Shown here: positions 6,212 to 14,323 of the stretch, piece after piece | Position numbering within the stretch: position 1 is the first letter of the stretch | How the letters are laid out: every line of letters starts with the position of its first letter | Source: DASSWG01 sp041689995 | GTDB lineage: Bacteria > Bacteroidota > Bacteroidia > Flavobacteriales > Flavobacteriaceae | Direction: 5' to 3' | DNA length: 18,427 nucleotides | NCBI GenBank assembly: GCA_041689995.1 | Contig: JBDNFD010000156.1 | Location: 1 to 18,427 of the forward strand | Notes under the pieces: generated by a model | Database searches by the model: none | What the model saw: the letters and a program-made list of their open reading frames with translations, nothing else | What the model was told of the DNA's origin: nothing | Position numbers and translations under genes: made by a program

Positions 6212-8668
6212 ATGTTTGTAATCAAAAGAAATGGCCAGAAGGAACCGGTAATGTTCGACAAAATCACCTCTCGGATCCGCAAATTATGCTACGGTTTGAA
6301 CCCAATTGTGGAACCGACAAAAGTGGCCATGCGCGTCATTGAAGGTTTGTATGACGGAGTGACCACAAGCGAGTTGGATAACCTCGCAGCAGAAGTTGCT
6401 GCGATGATGACCGTTTCACATCCCGATTATGCACAGCTTGCAGCAAGGGTTTCTGTGTCGAATTTGCATAAAAACACAAAAAAAACCTTCAGCGAGGTAA
6501 TGACCGATCTGTACGAATACGTGAATCCACGTACTGGAAAAAAGGCGCCTTTGTTGGCTGATGACACCTTTCGGGTAATCATGGAAAACAAAGAAAAACT
6601 GGACTCATTGATAATTTACAACCGTGATTTTAGTTATGATTATTTCGGCTTTAAGACTTTGGAACGCTCTTATTTGTTGAAATTGAACGGAAAAATTGCA
6701 GAAAGACCGCAACACATGTTGATGCGGGTTTCAATCGGAATTCATTTGGACGATTTAAATGCAGCGATTGAAACCTACGATTTGATGTCCAAAAAATATT
6801 TCACCCATGCAACACCAACTTTGTTCAATGCCGGGACGCCAAAACCACAAATGTCTTCCTGTTTTTTATTGACAATGAAAGATGACAGTATTGATGGTAT
6901 TTACGACACCTTAAAACAAACCGCTAAAATTTCGCAATCGGCGGGCGGCATTGGTTTGTCCATTCACAATGTGCGTGCTACCGGATCATATATTTCCGGC
7001 ACCAATGGAACTTCCAACGGCATTGTTCCCATGTTGAAAGTATTCAACGACACCGCCAAATATGTGGATCAAGGCGGAGGAAAACGAAAAGGATCTTTTG
7101 CCATTTATGTGGAACCATGGCATGCCGATATTTTCAGTTTTCTCGATCTGAAAAAAAATCACGGTGCGGAAGAAATGCGTGCCCGCGATTTATTTTATGC
7201 GATGTGGATCCCCGATTTGTTCATGAAACGCGTGGAAGAAGATTCTACTTGGACGTTGATGTGCCCCAATGAATGTCCCAATTTATATAATATTCACGGG
7301 GAAGAATTCGATAAATTGTACCTAAAATACGAAGCGGAAGGAAAAGGCCGAAAAACCATCAAAGCCCGTGAATTATGGGAGAAAATACTGGAATCACAAA
7401 TCGAGACTGGAACGCCTTATATGTTGTACAAAGATTCGGCAAACCGAAAATCGAACCAAAAGAATTTGGGCACGCTGCGTTCTTCCAATTTATGTACAGA
7501 AATACTGGAATATACCAGTCCAGATGAGGTTGCAGTCTGCAATTTGGCATCCATTGCTTTGCCGATGTTCATTAAGGAGGGTGAGTTTGACCATAAAGAA
7601 TTGTTCAAAATATCCAAAAGGGTCATCAAAAACCTGAACAAGGTGATTGACCGAAACTATTATCCTGTAAAAGAAGCAGAAAATTCCAATTTCCGTCACC
7701 GACCGGTTGGTTTGGGCATACAAGGTTTGGCCGATACGTTTATAAAACTACGTTTGCCTTTCACCTCTGACGAAGCCAAAAAATTGAACCAAGAAATTTT
7801 TGAAACACTTTATTTTGCTTCGGTCACCGCTTCCATGGAATTGGCCAAAATTGAAGGTCCTTATTCTTCCTATGAAGGTTCCCCGATCAGCAAAGGCGAA
7901 TTTCAATACAACCTTTGGGGACTTAAAGACGAAGATTTGAGCGGCAATTGGGATTGGGCCAATTTGCGTAAAAAAGTGATGAAAAACGGTGTTCGTAACT
8001 CCTTGTTGGTGGCACCGATGCCCACCGCCTCGACTTCCCAAATTTTAGGAAACAACGAAGCTTTTGAACCTTATACCTCCAATATTTATACGCGTCGAGT
8101 GCTTTCAGGGGAATTTATTGTGGTGAATAAACACTTGCTGGAAGATTTGGTGAAACTGAATCTGTGGACCGACGATGTAAAAGATGCTATTATGCGCGCC
8201 AATGGTTCCGTTCAAAACATCGACGTTATTCCGCAAGATTTAAAAGATTTGTACAAAACCGTGTGGGAACTTTCCATGAAAGACATCATCGATATGTCTC
8301 GCCAACGTGGATATTTCATTGATCAATCGCAATCCTTGAACCTTTTTATGGAAGGAGCAACCATGGCAAAATTGACATCGATGCACTTTTACGCATGGAA
8401 AAGTGGCTTGAAAACGGGAATGTATTATTTAAGGACAAAATCTGCGGTGGATGCAATAAAATTCACCTTGAAAAGTGAGAAAAAATCAAATGGTTTGCAG
8501 GAAGTAGCTGAGAAGGCGGCGGCAACTTTTCAAGGGGAACAAGAAAAAGCAAACGTGAAAAAATCGGCTCAGGTTGAAAGTAGTTCTTTATCGCCTGAAG
8601 AATTGCGAGCAATTATTCAACAATCAAAAGAAGCGGAAGGAGATGATTGTTTAATGTGTGGATCTTAA
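6212..8668 (+). CDS. nrdA: Ribonucleoside-diphosphate reductase, class Ia, large (R1) catalytic subunit
   Basis: R1 reduces ribonucleoside diphosphates to deoxy forms in the cytoplasm, using the radical supplied by NrdB. The protein has 818 residues. Residues about 1-95 form an ATP-cone (VIKRNGQKEPVMFDKITSRI), the allosteric overall-activity site, so dATP inhibition is expected. Active-site residues are recognisable: C217 (MSSCFLL) and C443 (AVCNLASIALP) as the redox pair, and N426, C428 and E430 in SSNLCTEI as the radical site. Y738-Y739 (GMYYLRTKS) are the radical-transfer tyrosines. The C-terminal DDCLMCGS carries the shuttle cysteines C813 and C816 that are reduced by thioredoxin or glutaredoxin. 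All key residues are present, so it should be functional. It lies downstream of nrdB with a repeat-bearing 128-bp spacer, and ends 8 bp from the convergent gene at 8677, with no terminator visible between them. Confidence 0.97.
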   Translation: MFVIKRNGQKEPVMFDKITSRIRKLCYGLNPIVEPTKVAMRVIEGLYDGVTTSELDNLAAEVAAMMTVSHPDYAQLAARVSVSNLHKNTKKTFSEVMTDLYEYVNPRTGKKAPLLADDTFRVIMENKEKLDSLIIYNRDFSYDYFGFKTLERSYLLKLNGKIAERPQHMLMRVSIGIHLDDLNAAIETYDLMSKKYFTHATPTLFNAGTPKPQMSSCFLLTMKDDSIDGIYDTLKQTAKISQSAGGIGLSIHNVRATGSYISGTNGTSNGIVPMLKVFNDTAKYVDQGGGKRKGSFAIYVEPWHADIFSFLDLKKNHGAEEMRARDLFYAMWIPDLFMKRVEEDSTWTLMCPNECPNLYNIHGEEFDKLYLKYEAEGKGRKTIKARELWEKILESQIETGTPYMLYKDSANRKSNQKNLGTLRSSNLCTEILEYTSPDEVAVCNLASIALPMFIKEGEFDHKELFKISKRVIKNLNKVIDRNYYPVKEAENSNFRHRPVGLGIQGLADTFIKLRLPFTSDEAKKLNQEIFETLYFASVTASMELAKIEGPYSSYEGSPISKGEFQYNLWGLKDEDLSGNWDWANLRKKVMKNGVRNSLLVAPMPTASTSQILGNNEAFEPYTSNIYTRRVLSGEFIVVNKHLLEDLVKLNLWTDDVKDAIMRANGSVQNIDVIPQDLKDLYKTVWELSMKDIIDMSRQRGYFIDQSQSLNLFMEGATMAKLTSMHFYAWKSGLKTGMYYLRTKSAVDAIKFTLKSEKKSNGLQEVAEKAAATFQGEQEKANVKKSAQVESSSLSPEELRAIIQQSKEAEGDDCLMCGS

Positions 8669-8676
8669 CTTTAATG

Positions 8677-9141
8677 TCATGATTGAAAAGCGGAAGTATT
8701 TAATAATGATTTGTTTTCTTTATATTGAATTTCAATTTTAAAAAAATGATTGGAACCAAAAGATAAAAAAAACAGAGTCAATCCCATAAAAGAAATCCCA
8801 ATACCATAAACGATTAGTGACCGTAACCAGTCCAGTGCCTCAATTTGCCATGATAAAATTGTAAAGATCATACATGCAACAAAAAAAAGCATGAAATTAT
8901 TTTGAAGTGGAGGTCTTACAGAAATACTGACATCATAACCATCAGGTAAAGCAATTTTTTCAGATCTAATATATCTTAACCAAGGATGCTGTACTTGAAA
9001 AAAGGAAGTTTTATTTAGGTCAAAACTCTGTTTTTTATTTACCCAAATTTTATATTTTTCTTCATTTATATAAAAATAAAAAGGGAGGGCACTATCCATA
9101 AAATCTTTACTTCGTTTTATAATTAATGTATTCATTATCAT
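8677..9141 (-). CDS. Small membrane protein of unknown function, second gene of AT-rich cassette
   Basis: From the ATG at 9141 the protein is MIMNTLIIKRSKDF... with 154 residues. A second ATG two codons later (9135) is equally possible, and the frame could reach a TTG at 9159, which is less likely. Residues about 1-80 look like a small beta-rich soluble domain (FYFYINEEKYKIWVNK, LPDGYDVSISVRPP). Two hydrophobic stretches follow at about 84-102 (NNFMLFFVACMIFTILSW) and 109-130 (SLIVYGIGISFMGLTLFF), probably two membrane helices with a short C-terminal tail. It starts 8 bp after the stop of the 9150-9791 gene, so the pair is almost certainly one operon with possible translational coupling. I do not recognise the family. 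A role as partner or immunity protein for the upstream product is speculation from size, membrane location and position. Confidence 0.65.
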   Translation of the reverse strand: MIMNTLIIKRSKDFMDSALPFYFYINEEKYKIWVNKKQSFDLNKTSFFQVQHPWLRYIRSEKIALPDGYDVSISVRPPLQNNFMLFFVACMIFTILSWQIEALDWLRSLIVYGIGISFMGLTLFFLSFGSNHFFKIEIQYKENKSLLNTSAFQS

Positions 9142-9149
9142 TATAAGTT

Positions 9150-9791
9150 TTATATACAAGAAGCTGAACTTCCACCATTACCAGTCTGAGCACCCCTAAC
9201 TATGCCTGAAGCTGCCATGCCTGCTAAAACCCCTATACCATCAAGTTCAAAAAATAAAAAACCAGTTATACCATCCGCCAATATAACTTGTTGAGCTGGA
9301 TCACATGCAACTTTATTTTCACCTTCAGAAGGTAAATAATCAATTGGTGCATACAAATTCCAAAATTGAAAAGAAGCCTGATAAACAGAATGAATTGCAT
9401 TTAGTGTTTGTTCATCTCTAACGCTTGGTTTAGTTAGCGATTTTTTAAGGTTTCGAATATCCTTTTCGTAAATCTCATTTTTTTGAAAAGCATCATCGAA
9501 ATAATCAACAATTCTCTTATCTAATTCATCAACTTTTCCTATTTGCTTAATTTTATTATAAAATGCATTATCATATTTGAAGTCAGAAATTTTTTGACTG
9601 AAATCAAAAATAGATTTTAACTTGGTTATATCGGTGATTTCAAAAACCTTTGGATAAATTTTCATCAATCCATGCCCTACGTTATTTAGCAAATCACCAA
9701 TGGAAATATTATTATTTTCATTAATATTCATTAACACTAACAAAAGTCCATCATTGTGAAATTTTCCATAATCTAATGTAAACATAATCAT
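9150..9791 (-). CDS. Hypothetical protein with hydrophobic Gly/Ala-rich C-terminal tail, first gene of AT-rich cassette
   Basis: The 213-residue frame starts MIMFTLDYGKF; the ATG at 9785 two codons later is an alternative start. There is no signal peptide. Residues about 15-165 are mostly helical and charged (KLKSIFDFSQKISDFKYDN, YEKDIRNLKKSLTK). The last 45 residues differ sharply: after CDPAQQ there is a hydrophobic Gly/Ala-rich run (ILADGITGFLFFELDGIGVL, then AGMAASGIVRGAQ) ending TGNGGSSASCI. Such tails occur in membrane-inserting peptides and in some uncharacterised Bacteroidota proteins, but I cannot assign a family. It is followed within 8 bp by the small membrane protein at 8677-9141. 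The coding sequence is visibly more AT-rich than its neighbours, which suggests accessory or acquired DNA. Function unknown. Confidence 0.65.
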   Translation of the reverse strand: MIMFTLDYGKFHNDGLLLVLMNINENNNISIGDLLNNVGHGLMKIYPKVFEITDITKLKSIFDFSQKISDFKYDNAFYNKIKQIGKVDELDKRIVDYFDDAFQKNEIYEKDIRNLKKSLTKPSVRDEQTLNAIHSVYQASFQFWNLYAPIDYLPSEGENKVACDPAQQVILADGITGFLFFELDGIGVLAGMAASGIVRGAQTGNGGSSASCI

Positions 9792-9831
9792 TATTTTTTA
9801 ATTAAATATCCGTTATATCATATAATAATGA

Positions 9832-9866
9832 CAACGCTAAATTAAACAAGAAAGCCTTGACAAAAA
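9832..9866 (-). promoter_or_regulatory. Candidate Bacteroidota-type promoter for the 9150-9791 cassette
   Basis: On the minus strand, TTTTTG (9866-9861) is followed after 21 bp by TAGCGTTG (9839-9832). The second element matches the TAnnTTTG -7 consensus in all but one base, and the spacing fits the 19-21 bp expected for these promoters. Transcription would begin near 9827, about 35 nt before the ATG at 9791. Confidence 0.35.
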
Positions 9867-9925
9867 CATAAATAACGTTAAATAACTGATTTTTAACATT
9901 TTTGTATTTTTGAAATACATCATTA

Positions 9926-9949
9926 AAAAAATTCAATTCAGGAATTGAA
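9926..9949 (-). terminator. Weak terminator-like inverted repeat on minus strand
   Basis: TTCAATT (9949-9943 on the minus strand) pairs with AATTGAA (9938-9932) across a CCTG loop, and is followed by seven T on the minus strand. The stem is AT-only apart from one G-C pair, so it is weak. No gene upstream on that strand explains it; it could end a small RNA arising from the hairpin region 9950-10030. Confidence 0.3.
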
Positions 9950-9990
9950 ATGCAGAGGAGAAGACTGCTTAAATCTGCGGTTCTTAACTA

Positions 9991-10013
9991 GATGCCCGCA
10001 TAGAGCGGGAATC
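9991..10013. repeat. REP-like GC hairpin
   Basis: GAT-G-CCCGC-ATAGA-GCGGG-A-ATC forms a 5-bp GC stem extended by GAT/ATC around a G-A mismatch. On the minus strand it reads TTATGAGATTCCCGC...GCGGGCATC, like the short GAGATTCCCGC-type palindromic repeats scattered through many bacterial intergenic regions. It stands out against very AT-rich surroundings. Confidence 0.5.
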
Positions 10014-10173
10014 TCATAATAGGAAAGCATGTAGCAAAAAAGAACTCTAGTAATTGCTCAATATCTTCCACAAGTATATAAATTTATAGAAACAGTAAGG
10101 TTTATAAACTCTTCACGAAGCTTAAAATCAACTCAAAAATAACTTTCCTATTTTTACCCACAAAATTCAGAAT

Positions 10174-11511
10174 ATGAACTGGGAACAACTCCTTTCTTTA
10201 AAACGCCACGGCGATACAAAAAAACGACTTCGCAGCGAACAAGATGAAACCCGCTTAGGGTATGAGGTCGATTTTGACAGAATTATCTTTTCGCCTGCTT
10301 TTCGGAGCTTGCAAGATAAAACACAAGTTATTCCTTTATCTAAAATTGGGTTCGTTCACACTAGATTAACCCATAGTTTGGAAGTTTCTGTGGTGGGACG
10401 CTCTTTAGGACGTATTGTGGGAAAAGGAATTTTTGAAAGATATCCGCATTTAAAAAGTGTTCACGGACATCATTTTAACGATTTCGGTGCCATTGTTGCC
10501 GCTGCTGCATTGGCACACGATATTGGAAATCCACCCTTCGGACATTCTGGGGAAAAGGTGATCGGAGATTATTTCAAAAAGGGAAAAGGAAAACGTTTTA
10601 AAAATTTACTTTCAGAATCAGAATTTCAAGATTTGACAAATTTTGAAGGAAATGCGAATGGTTTCAAATTGCTCACCGAAAGCAAAAATGGAACAGAAGG
10701 CGGTTTGCGTTTGTCTTATGCTACCCTGGGCGCCTTTGTGAAATATCCAAAAGCATCACTTCCACATCAACCGACCACAAATGTGGCTAATAAAAAATTT
10801 GGTTTTTTTCAAAGTGAAAAAGAAACATTTTATGAAATTGCGCAAGAGTTGGGACTTCAAAAAAGTGCAAATAGTTGGTATCGTCATCCATTGGCATTTC
10901 TGGTGGAGGCCGCCGATGATATTTGTTATACCATTATTGATTTTGAAGATGGAATAAATTTGGGATTGATCGGGGAAGAATTCGCTTTGGAATATTTTAT
11001 CAATTTGGTAAAAGATAGTATAAATATCAAAAAATACAATCAACTTTCCGCCACCAAAGATCGACTGGGATATTTGCGCTCGCTGGCAATTAATAAGCTG
11101 ATTGTTGAAGCTTCGGATATTTTTCTGTCGAATGAAGATGCCATTATGCGCGGCGAATTTGCAGTTCCGCTGTTGAAAAAATCGTCCTACGTTCCGCAAA
11201 TTGAAGATATTATTAAACTAAGCGTTGAGAAAATTTATCGCAGTCAAGAAGTGATGAGCAAAGAAATTGCCGGACATGCGATCATTTCAAAATTGTTGCA
11301 AACCTTCACTAAAGCCCTGGAGAATAATTTTAATGGTGATCTTTCACATTACGACAAACTTATTTTGAAAGAAATATTGTGCGATTTCGAGTTTCAAAAG
11401 ACTTCGATCTATAACGGATTGTTGGAAATCTGTTGTTTTATTGCTTCACTGACAGATGGCGCAGCCCTTAGGGAACACAAAAAACTGCACGGAATGGGAA
11501 TGGATTTTTGA
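10174..11511 (+). CDS. dgt: dGTPase-family deoxyguanosinetriphosphate triphosphohydrolase (HD superfamily)
   Basis: Family members hydrolyse dGTP, or other dNTPs, to the deoxynucleoside plus tripolyphosphate. They shape dNTP pools and sometimes limit phage. The 445-residue protein starts MNWEQLLSLKRHGD. HD-domain metal ligands are visible: H67 in HTRLTHSLE, H115-D116 in ALAHDIGNPPFGHSGE, and D248/D249 in VEAADDICYTI. R44 and Q47 in PAFRSLQDKTQV fit the conserved N-terminal substrate region. The length matches the roughly 440-residue subgroup rather than the longer enterobacterial Dgt, so substrate preference cannot be read from sequence. The ATG at 10174 is the only sensible start. It is divergent from the AT-rich cassette and is followed after 129 bp by the M36 protease, with no clear terminator between them. 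Confidence 0.92.
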   Translation: MNWEQLLSLKRHGDTKKRLRSEQDETRLGYEVDFDRIIFSPAFRSLQDKTQVIPLSKIGFVHTRLTHSLEVSVVGRSLGRIVGKGIFERYPHLKSVHGHHFNDFGAIVAAAALAHDIGNPPFGHSGEKVIGDYFKKGKGKRFKNLLSESEFQDLTNFEGNANGFKLLTESKNGTEGGLRLSYATLGAFVKYPKASLPHQPTTNVANKKFGFFQSEKETFYEIAQELGLQKSANSWYRHPLAFLVEAADDICYTIIDFEDGINLGLIGEEFALEYFINLVKDSINIKKYNQLSATKDRLGYLRSLAINKLIVEASDIFLSNEDAIMRGEFAVPLLKKSSYVPQIEDIIKLSVEKIYRSQEVMSKEIAGHAIISKLLQTFTKALENNFNGDLSHYDKLILKEILCDFEFQKTSIYNGLLEICCFIASLTDGAALREHKKLHGMGMDF

Positions 11512-11640
11512 AAAAATAAAATTGTTTCCTTTTTTAGATTTTTTAACATTTAACGTTTGAAAATTGGTGAAATTGGATTTTATACCTATTTTAGGCGCCG
11601 AGTAAATCTTTTGTTTACAAATAATTCAATTTAGTATAAG

Positions 11641-14271
11641 ATGAAAAAAACTTTTCCCAAACTGCTCACGATTTTCTTTGTTCTATGTGCCATTTCGACC
11701 TACGGACAGCAAGATTATTCAGCGGCAATTCAAAATTATTTAGAAAAAAACAAATCGAATTACGGTCTCATTTCCGACGATTTTTCCGATTTAAAAGTGA
11801 TCAATCACTACTTTACGGAAAGTATGGATTTGGAAAATGTATATGCCATTCAGGAAATTAATAATATTCCCGTTTTCAATGGAATAGGCAGTTTTGCCAT
11901 AAAGAACGACGAAGTTATTTATTTCGGTAATAGTTTTATAAATAATATACGAAATCGTGCGAACAACCCGGTGCCAACTTTGTCTCCGGAGCAAGCGGTT
12001 TCTAAAGCTGCACAAAATCTCGGTTTAGCGCTATCTGAAAGCTTGGAGATTCTTTCGCAAGAAAATTCGAATGAATATATCTTATCAAATGCCGGAATTT
12101 CCCTCGATAAAATACCTGTGAAGTTGGTCTATCAGCCTACTAAAGAAGGAAATTTGCGTTTGGCTTGGGATCTCAGTATTCATGCCAAAGACGGATTGAA
12201 TTGGTGGAGCCTTCGGGTTGATGCCAAAAACGGTGAAATCCTTGACAAGGGTAATTGGGTGGTTTCTTGTGATTTTCCTGCTCGTTCAGAAAAGGATTAT
12301 GTTGGAAAGAATTCGCAGAGAAAGCATGCAACTCTTGGTAAAACCAACATGCTTTTTGATGACGGTTCGCAATATAAAGTTTTTGAACTTCCGGTCGAAT
12401 CGCCGAACCATGGTGATCGAACCACTGTTTCTAATCCCGCGGATGCAACAGCTTCACCTTACGGATGGCATGACATCAATGGAGCCGCCGGTGCCGAATT
12501 TACCATCACCAGAGGAAACAATGTATATGCTTCAGAAGATCGTGATGGCAGCGATACTCCCGGTTATGCGCCAGATGGTGGCACAAGTTTGAATTTTGAT
12601 TTCCCATTGAATTTGGATCAGGATCCAGAAGGATATCTGGACGCTGCCATTACCAATTTGTTTTATATGAACAATATGGTTCACGATATTTGGTATCAAT
12701 ATGGTTTCACTGAACCTGCTGGGAATTTTCAAAATACAAATTATAGCACTTTTGGACAAGGGAATGATTATGTCGTTGCATTGGCACAAGCGGGGTCGGA
12801 TAACGGTCCTGGAAACAATGCGAATTTTGCTTCTCCACCAGATGGTTCCAGTGGTTATATGCGCATGTTCACTTGGGATCCACCCGGAGGTGTGCCGGAA
12901 GTTTTGACAATTAATTCGCCAAGTGGTCTTGCCGGTCCCTATACCGGAACTTTGGCTGCATTTGGTCCTGAAATTCCTTTTGGTGGCATCACCTCCGATC
13001 TGACATTGGTCATAGATGATAATAGCGGAAGCACTTCAACTGATGTAAATGATGCCTGTGATGTTATTACCAATGGAACTGCCATTAATGGAAAAATTGC
13101 CGTGATAAGAAGAGGGGATTGTCAGTTTGACGCTAAAGTTTTAAACGCACAAAATTCCGGGGCCATTGGTGTGATCATAGTTAATAATGAAGCGGGGCTG
13201 ATTACCATGGCTGGGGACGATCCCACTGTGAACATTCCTGCCGTTTTAATTGGCATGGCTGATGGAGAAGCTATTATCGCTGCCCTTTCTGGTGGAGGAA
13301 CCGTGAATGGAACAATTATAAATGGGGGTCCTTATGAAAAAGACGGCGATATTGATAATGGTGTTATAGCTCATGAATATGGACATGGAATTTCTAATAG
13401 ATTAACCGGTGGCGCTGGGCAATCCGGTTGTTTGCAAAATGATGAACAAATGGGCGAGGGTTGGAGCGATTTTTTTATGCTTGTAGTGACCATGGAACCA
13501 GGAGATCAAGGTGCCGATCCACGCGGAATTGCAACTTATGTGCGCAATCAACCTGTTACAGGACCAGGATTGCGACAGTACCGATATACCACGGATATGA
13601 CCGTCAATCCATTTACCTACGGTGACGCGGAAAGCCAGTTCAATGTTCGCGGATCACATGGGGTTGGTTCTGTTTGGGCAACCATGTTGTGGGACATGAC
13701 CTGGGCTTTGATCGATGAATATGGCTATGACCCTGATGTATATAATGGCGATGGCGGAAATAATATCGCCATGCAACTCGTAATCGACGGATTGAAACTT
13801 CAGCCTTGCAGTCCTGGTTTTGTCGATGGAAGGGATGCGATCCTTGCGGCTGATATGGCAAATAATGATGGTGAGAACCAATGTTTGATTTGGAGTGTTT
13901 TTGCCAATCGTGGTTTGGGGTACAGTGCTGACGAAGGCTCTTCTTTCAACATCACTGACCAAGTGGAAGCCTTCGATATGCCGCCTACAAGCGTATTGGA
14001 TTGTACCGGTTGGGGAACAACCGATTTTGGAGCAAACTCTTTCCAAATGTACCCAAATCCAACCAATGGTATATTGAATATTGCTTCTTCAGAAATTCAC
14101 GGGGAAGTTCAAATTAACCTTTTCGATATTAATGGAAGAAAAGTGATGGGGAAAGTAGTTGATATGAAAGGAGAAACAACATTAAATGTATCTGGGTTAT
14201 CTGCGGGAATTTATGTGGTTCAATTTGTTTCAAACGAAAAAACACAAACAGAAAAATTGATTATTCAATAA
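11641..14271 (+). CDS. Secreted M36 (fungalysin) zinc metallopeptidase with PA domain and T9SS sorting domain
   Basis: The 876-residue protein is a secreted protease with the usual M36 layout of Bacteroidota. Residues 1-23 form a signal peptide (MKKTFPKLLTIFFVLCAIS). Residues about 25-205 form the fungalysin/thermolysin propeptide region (FTP and PepSY-like; DLRLAWDLS-like strand, VDAKNGEILDK). The peptidase unit starts near 265, with the conserved YMNNMVHDIWYQYGF at 342-356. A protease-associated (PA) domain is inserted at about 420-560 (GKIAVIRRGDCQFDAKV, GAIGVIIVNN). The catalytic HEYGH lies at 578-582, with E579 as catalytic base and H578/H582 as zinc ligands; E606 in GEGWSDFF is the third ligand. 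Residues 801-876 (FQMYPNPTNG ... GIYVVQF ... EKLIIQ) are a type-A T9SS sorting domain, so it should be exported and the tail removed. All catalytic residues are intact. Confidence 0.95.
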   Translation: MKKTFPKLLTIFFVLCAISTYGQQDYSAAIQNYLEKNKSNYGLISDDFSDLKVINHYFTESMDLENVYAIQEINNIPVFNGIGSFAIKNDEVIYFGNSFINNIRNRANNPVPTLSPEQAVSKAAQNLGLALSESLEILSQENSNEYILSNAGISLDKIPVKLVYQPTKEGNLRLAWDLSIHAKDGLNWWSLRVDAKNGEILDKGNWVVSCDFPARSEKDYVGKNSQRKHATLGKTNMLFDDGSQYKVFELPVESPNHGDRTTVSNPADATASPYGWHDINGAAGAEFTITRGNNVYASEDRDGSDTPGYAPDGGTSLNFDFPLNLDQDPEGYLDAAITNLFYMNNMVHDIWYQYGFTEPAGNFQNTNYSTFGQGNDYVVALAQAGSDNGPGNNANFASPPDGSSGYMRMFTWDPPGGVPEVLTINSPSGLAGPYTGTLAAFGPEIPFGGITSDLTLVIDDNSGSTSTDVNDACDVITNGTAINGKIAVIRRGDCQFDAKVLNAQNSGAIGVIIVNNEAGLITMAGDDPTVNIPAVLIGMADGEAIIAALSGGGTVNGTIINGGPYEKDGDIDNGVIAHEYGHGISNRLTGGAGQSGCLQNDEQMGEGWSDFFMLVVTMEPGDQGADPRGIATYVRNQPVTGPGLRQYRYTTDMTVNPFTYGDAESQFNVRGSHGVGSVWATMLWDMTWALIDEYGYDPDVYNGDGGNNIAMQLVIDGLKLQPCSPGFVDGRDAILAADMANNDGENQCLIWSVFANRGLGYSADEGSSFNITDQVEAFDMPPTSVLDCTGWGTTDFGANSFQMYPNPTNGILNIASSEIHGEVQINLFDINGRKVMGKVVDMKGETTLNVSGLSAGIYVVQFVSNEKTQTEKLIIQ

Positions 14272-14295
14272 ATCGTTTTACAAATACCTAAAAAG

Positions 14296-14323
14296 AGGGA
14301 GGCTAAATTGCTTCCCTTTTTTT
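14296..14323. terminator. Bidirectional rho-independent terminator between convergent genes
   Basis: AGGGAGGC (14296-14303) pairs with GCTTCCCT (14310-14317), with one G-U pair and a 6-nt loop. Seven T follow on the plus strand (14317-14323). Read on the minus strand the stem is followed by CTTTTTAGG. It therefore can serve both the M36 protease gene and dxs; the plus-strand T-run overlaps the dxs stop codon at 14322-14324. Confidence 0.85.

Larger units (their letters stand above)
9792..10173. other. AT-rich intergenic region, 382 bp, between divergent genes
   Basis: This region lies between the minus-strand cassette and the plus-strand dgt. It holds a candidate cassette promoter (9832-9866), an AT-rich inverted repeat with a minus-strand T-run (9926-9949), and a REP-like GC hairpin (9991-10013), each listed separately. 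An exact TAnnTTTG match, TATTTTTG, lies at 9905-9912 on the plus strand but has no -33 partner and is 260 bp from dgt. TATTTTTA at 10149-10156, one base off consensus and 17 bp before the dgt ATG, is a better-placed dgt candidate. No gene is evident. Confidence 0.5.

Noticed and set aside
9142..9159. TTG start at 9159 for the small membrane protein
   Set aside because: It would overlap the end of the upstream gene; ATG codons at 9141 and 9135 are better and leave a normal operon gap.
10174..11511. dgt as part of an antiphage dNTP-depletion system with the neighbouring cassette
   Set aside because: Dgt is divergent from the cassette, looks like the widespread chromosomal form, and nothing in the sequence links the two.
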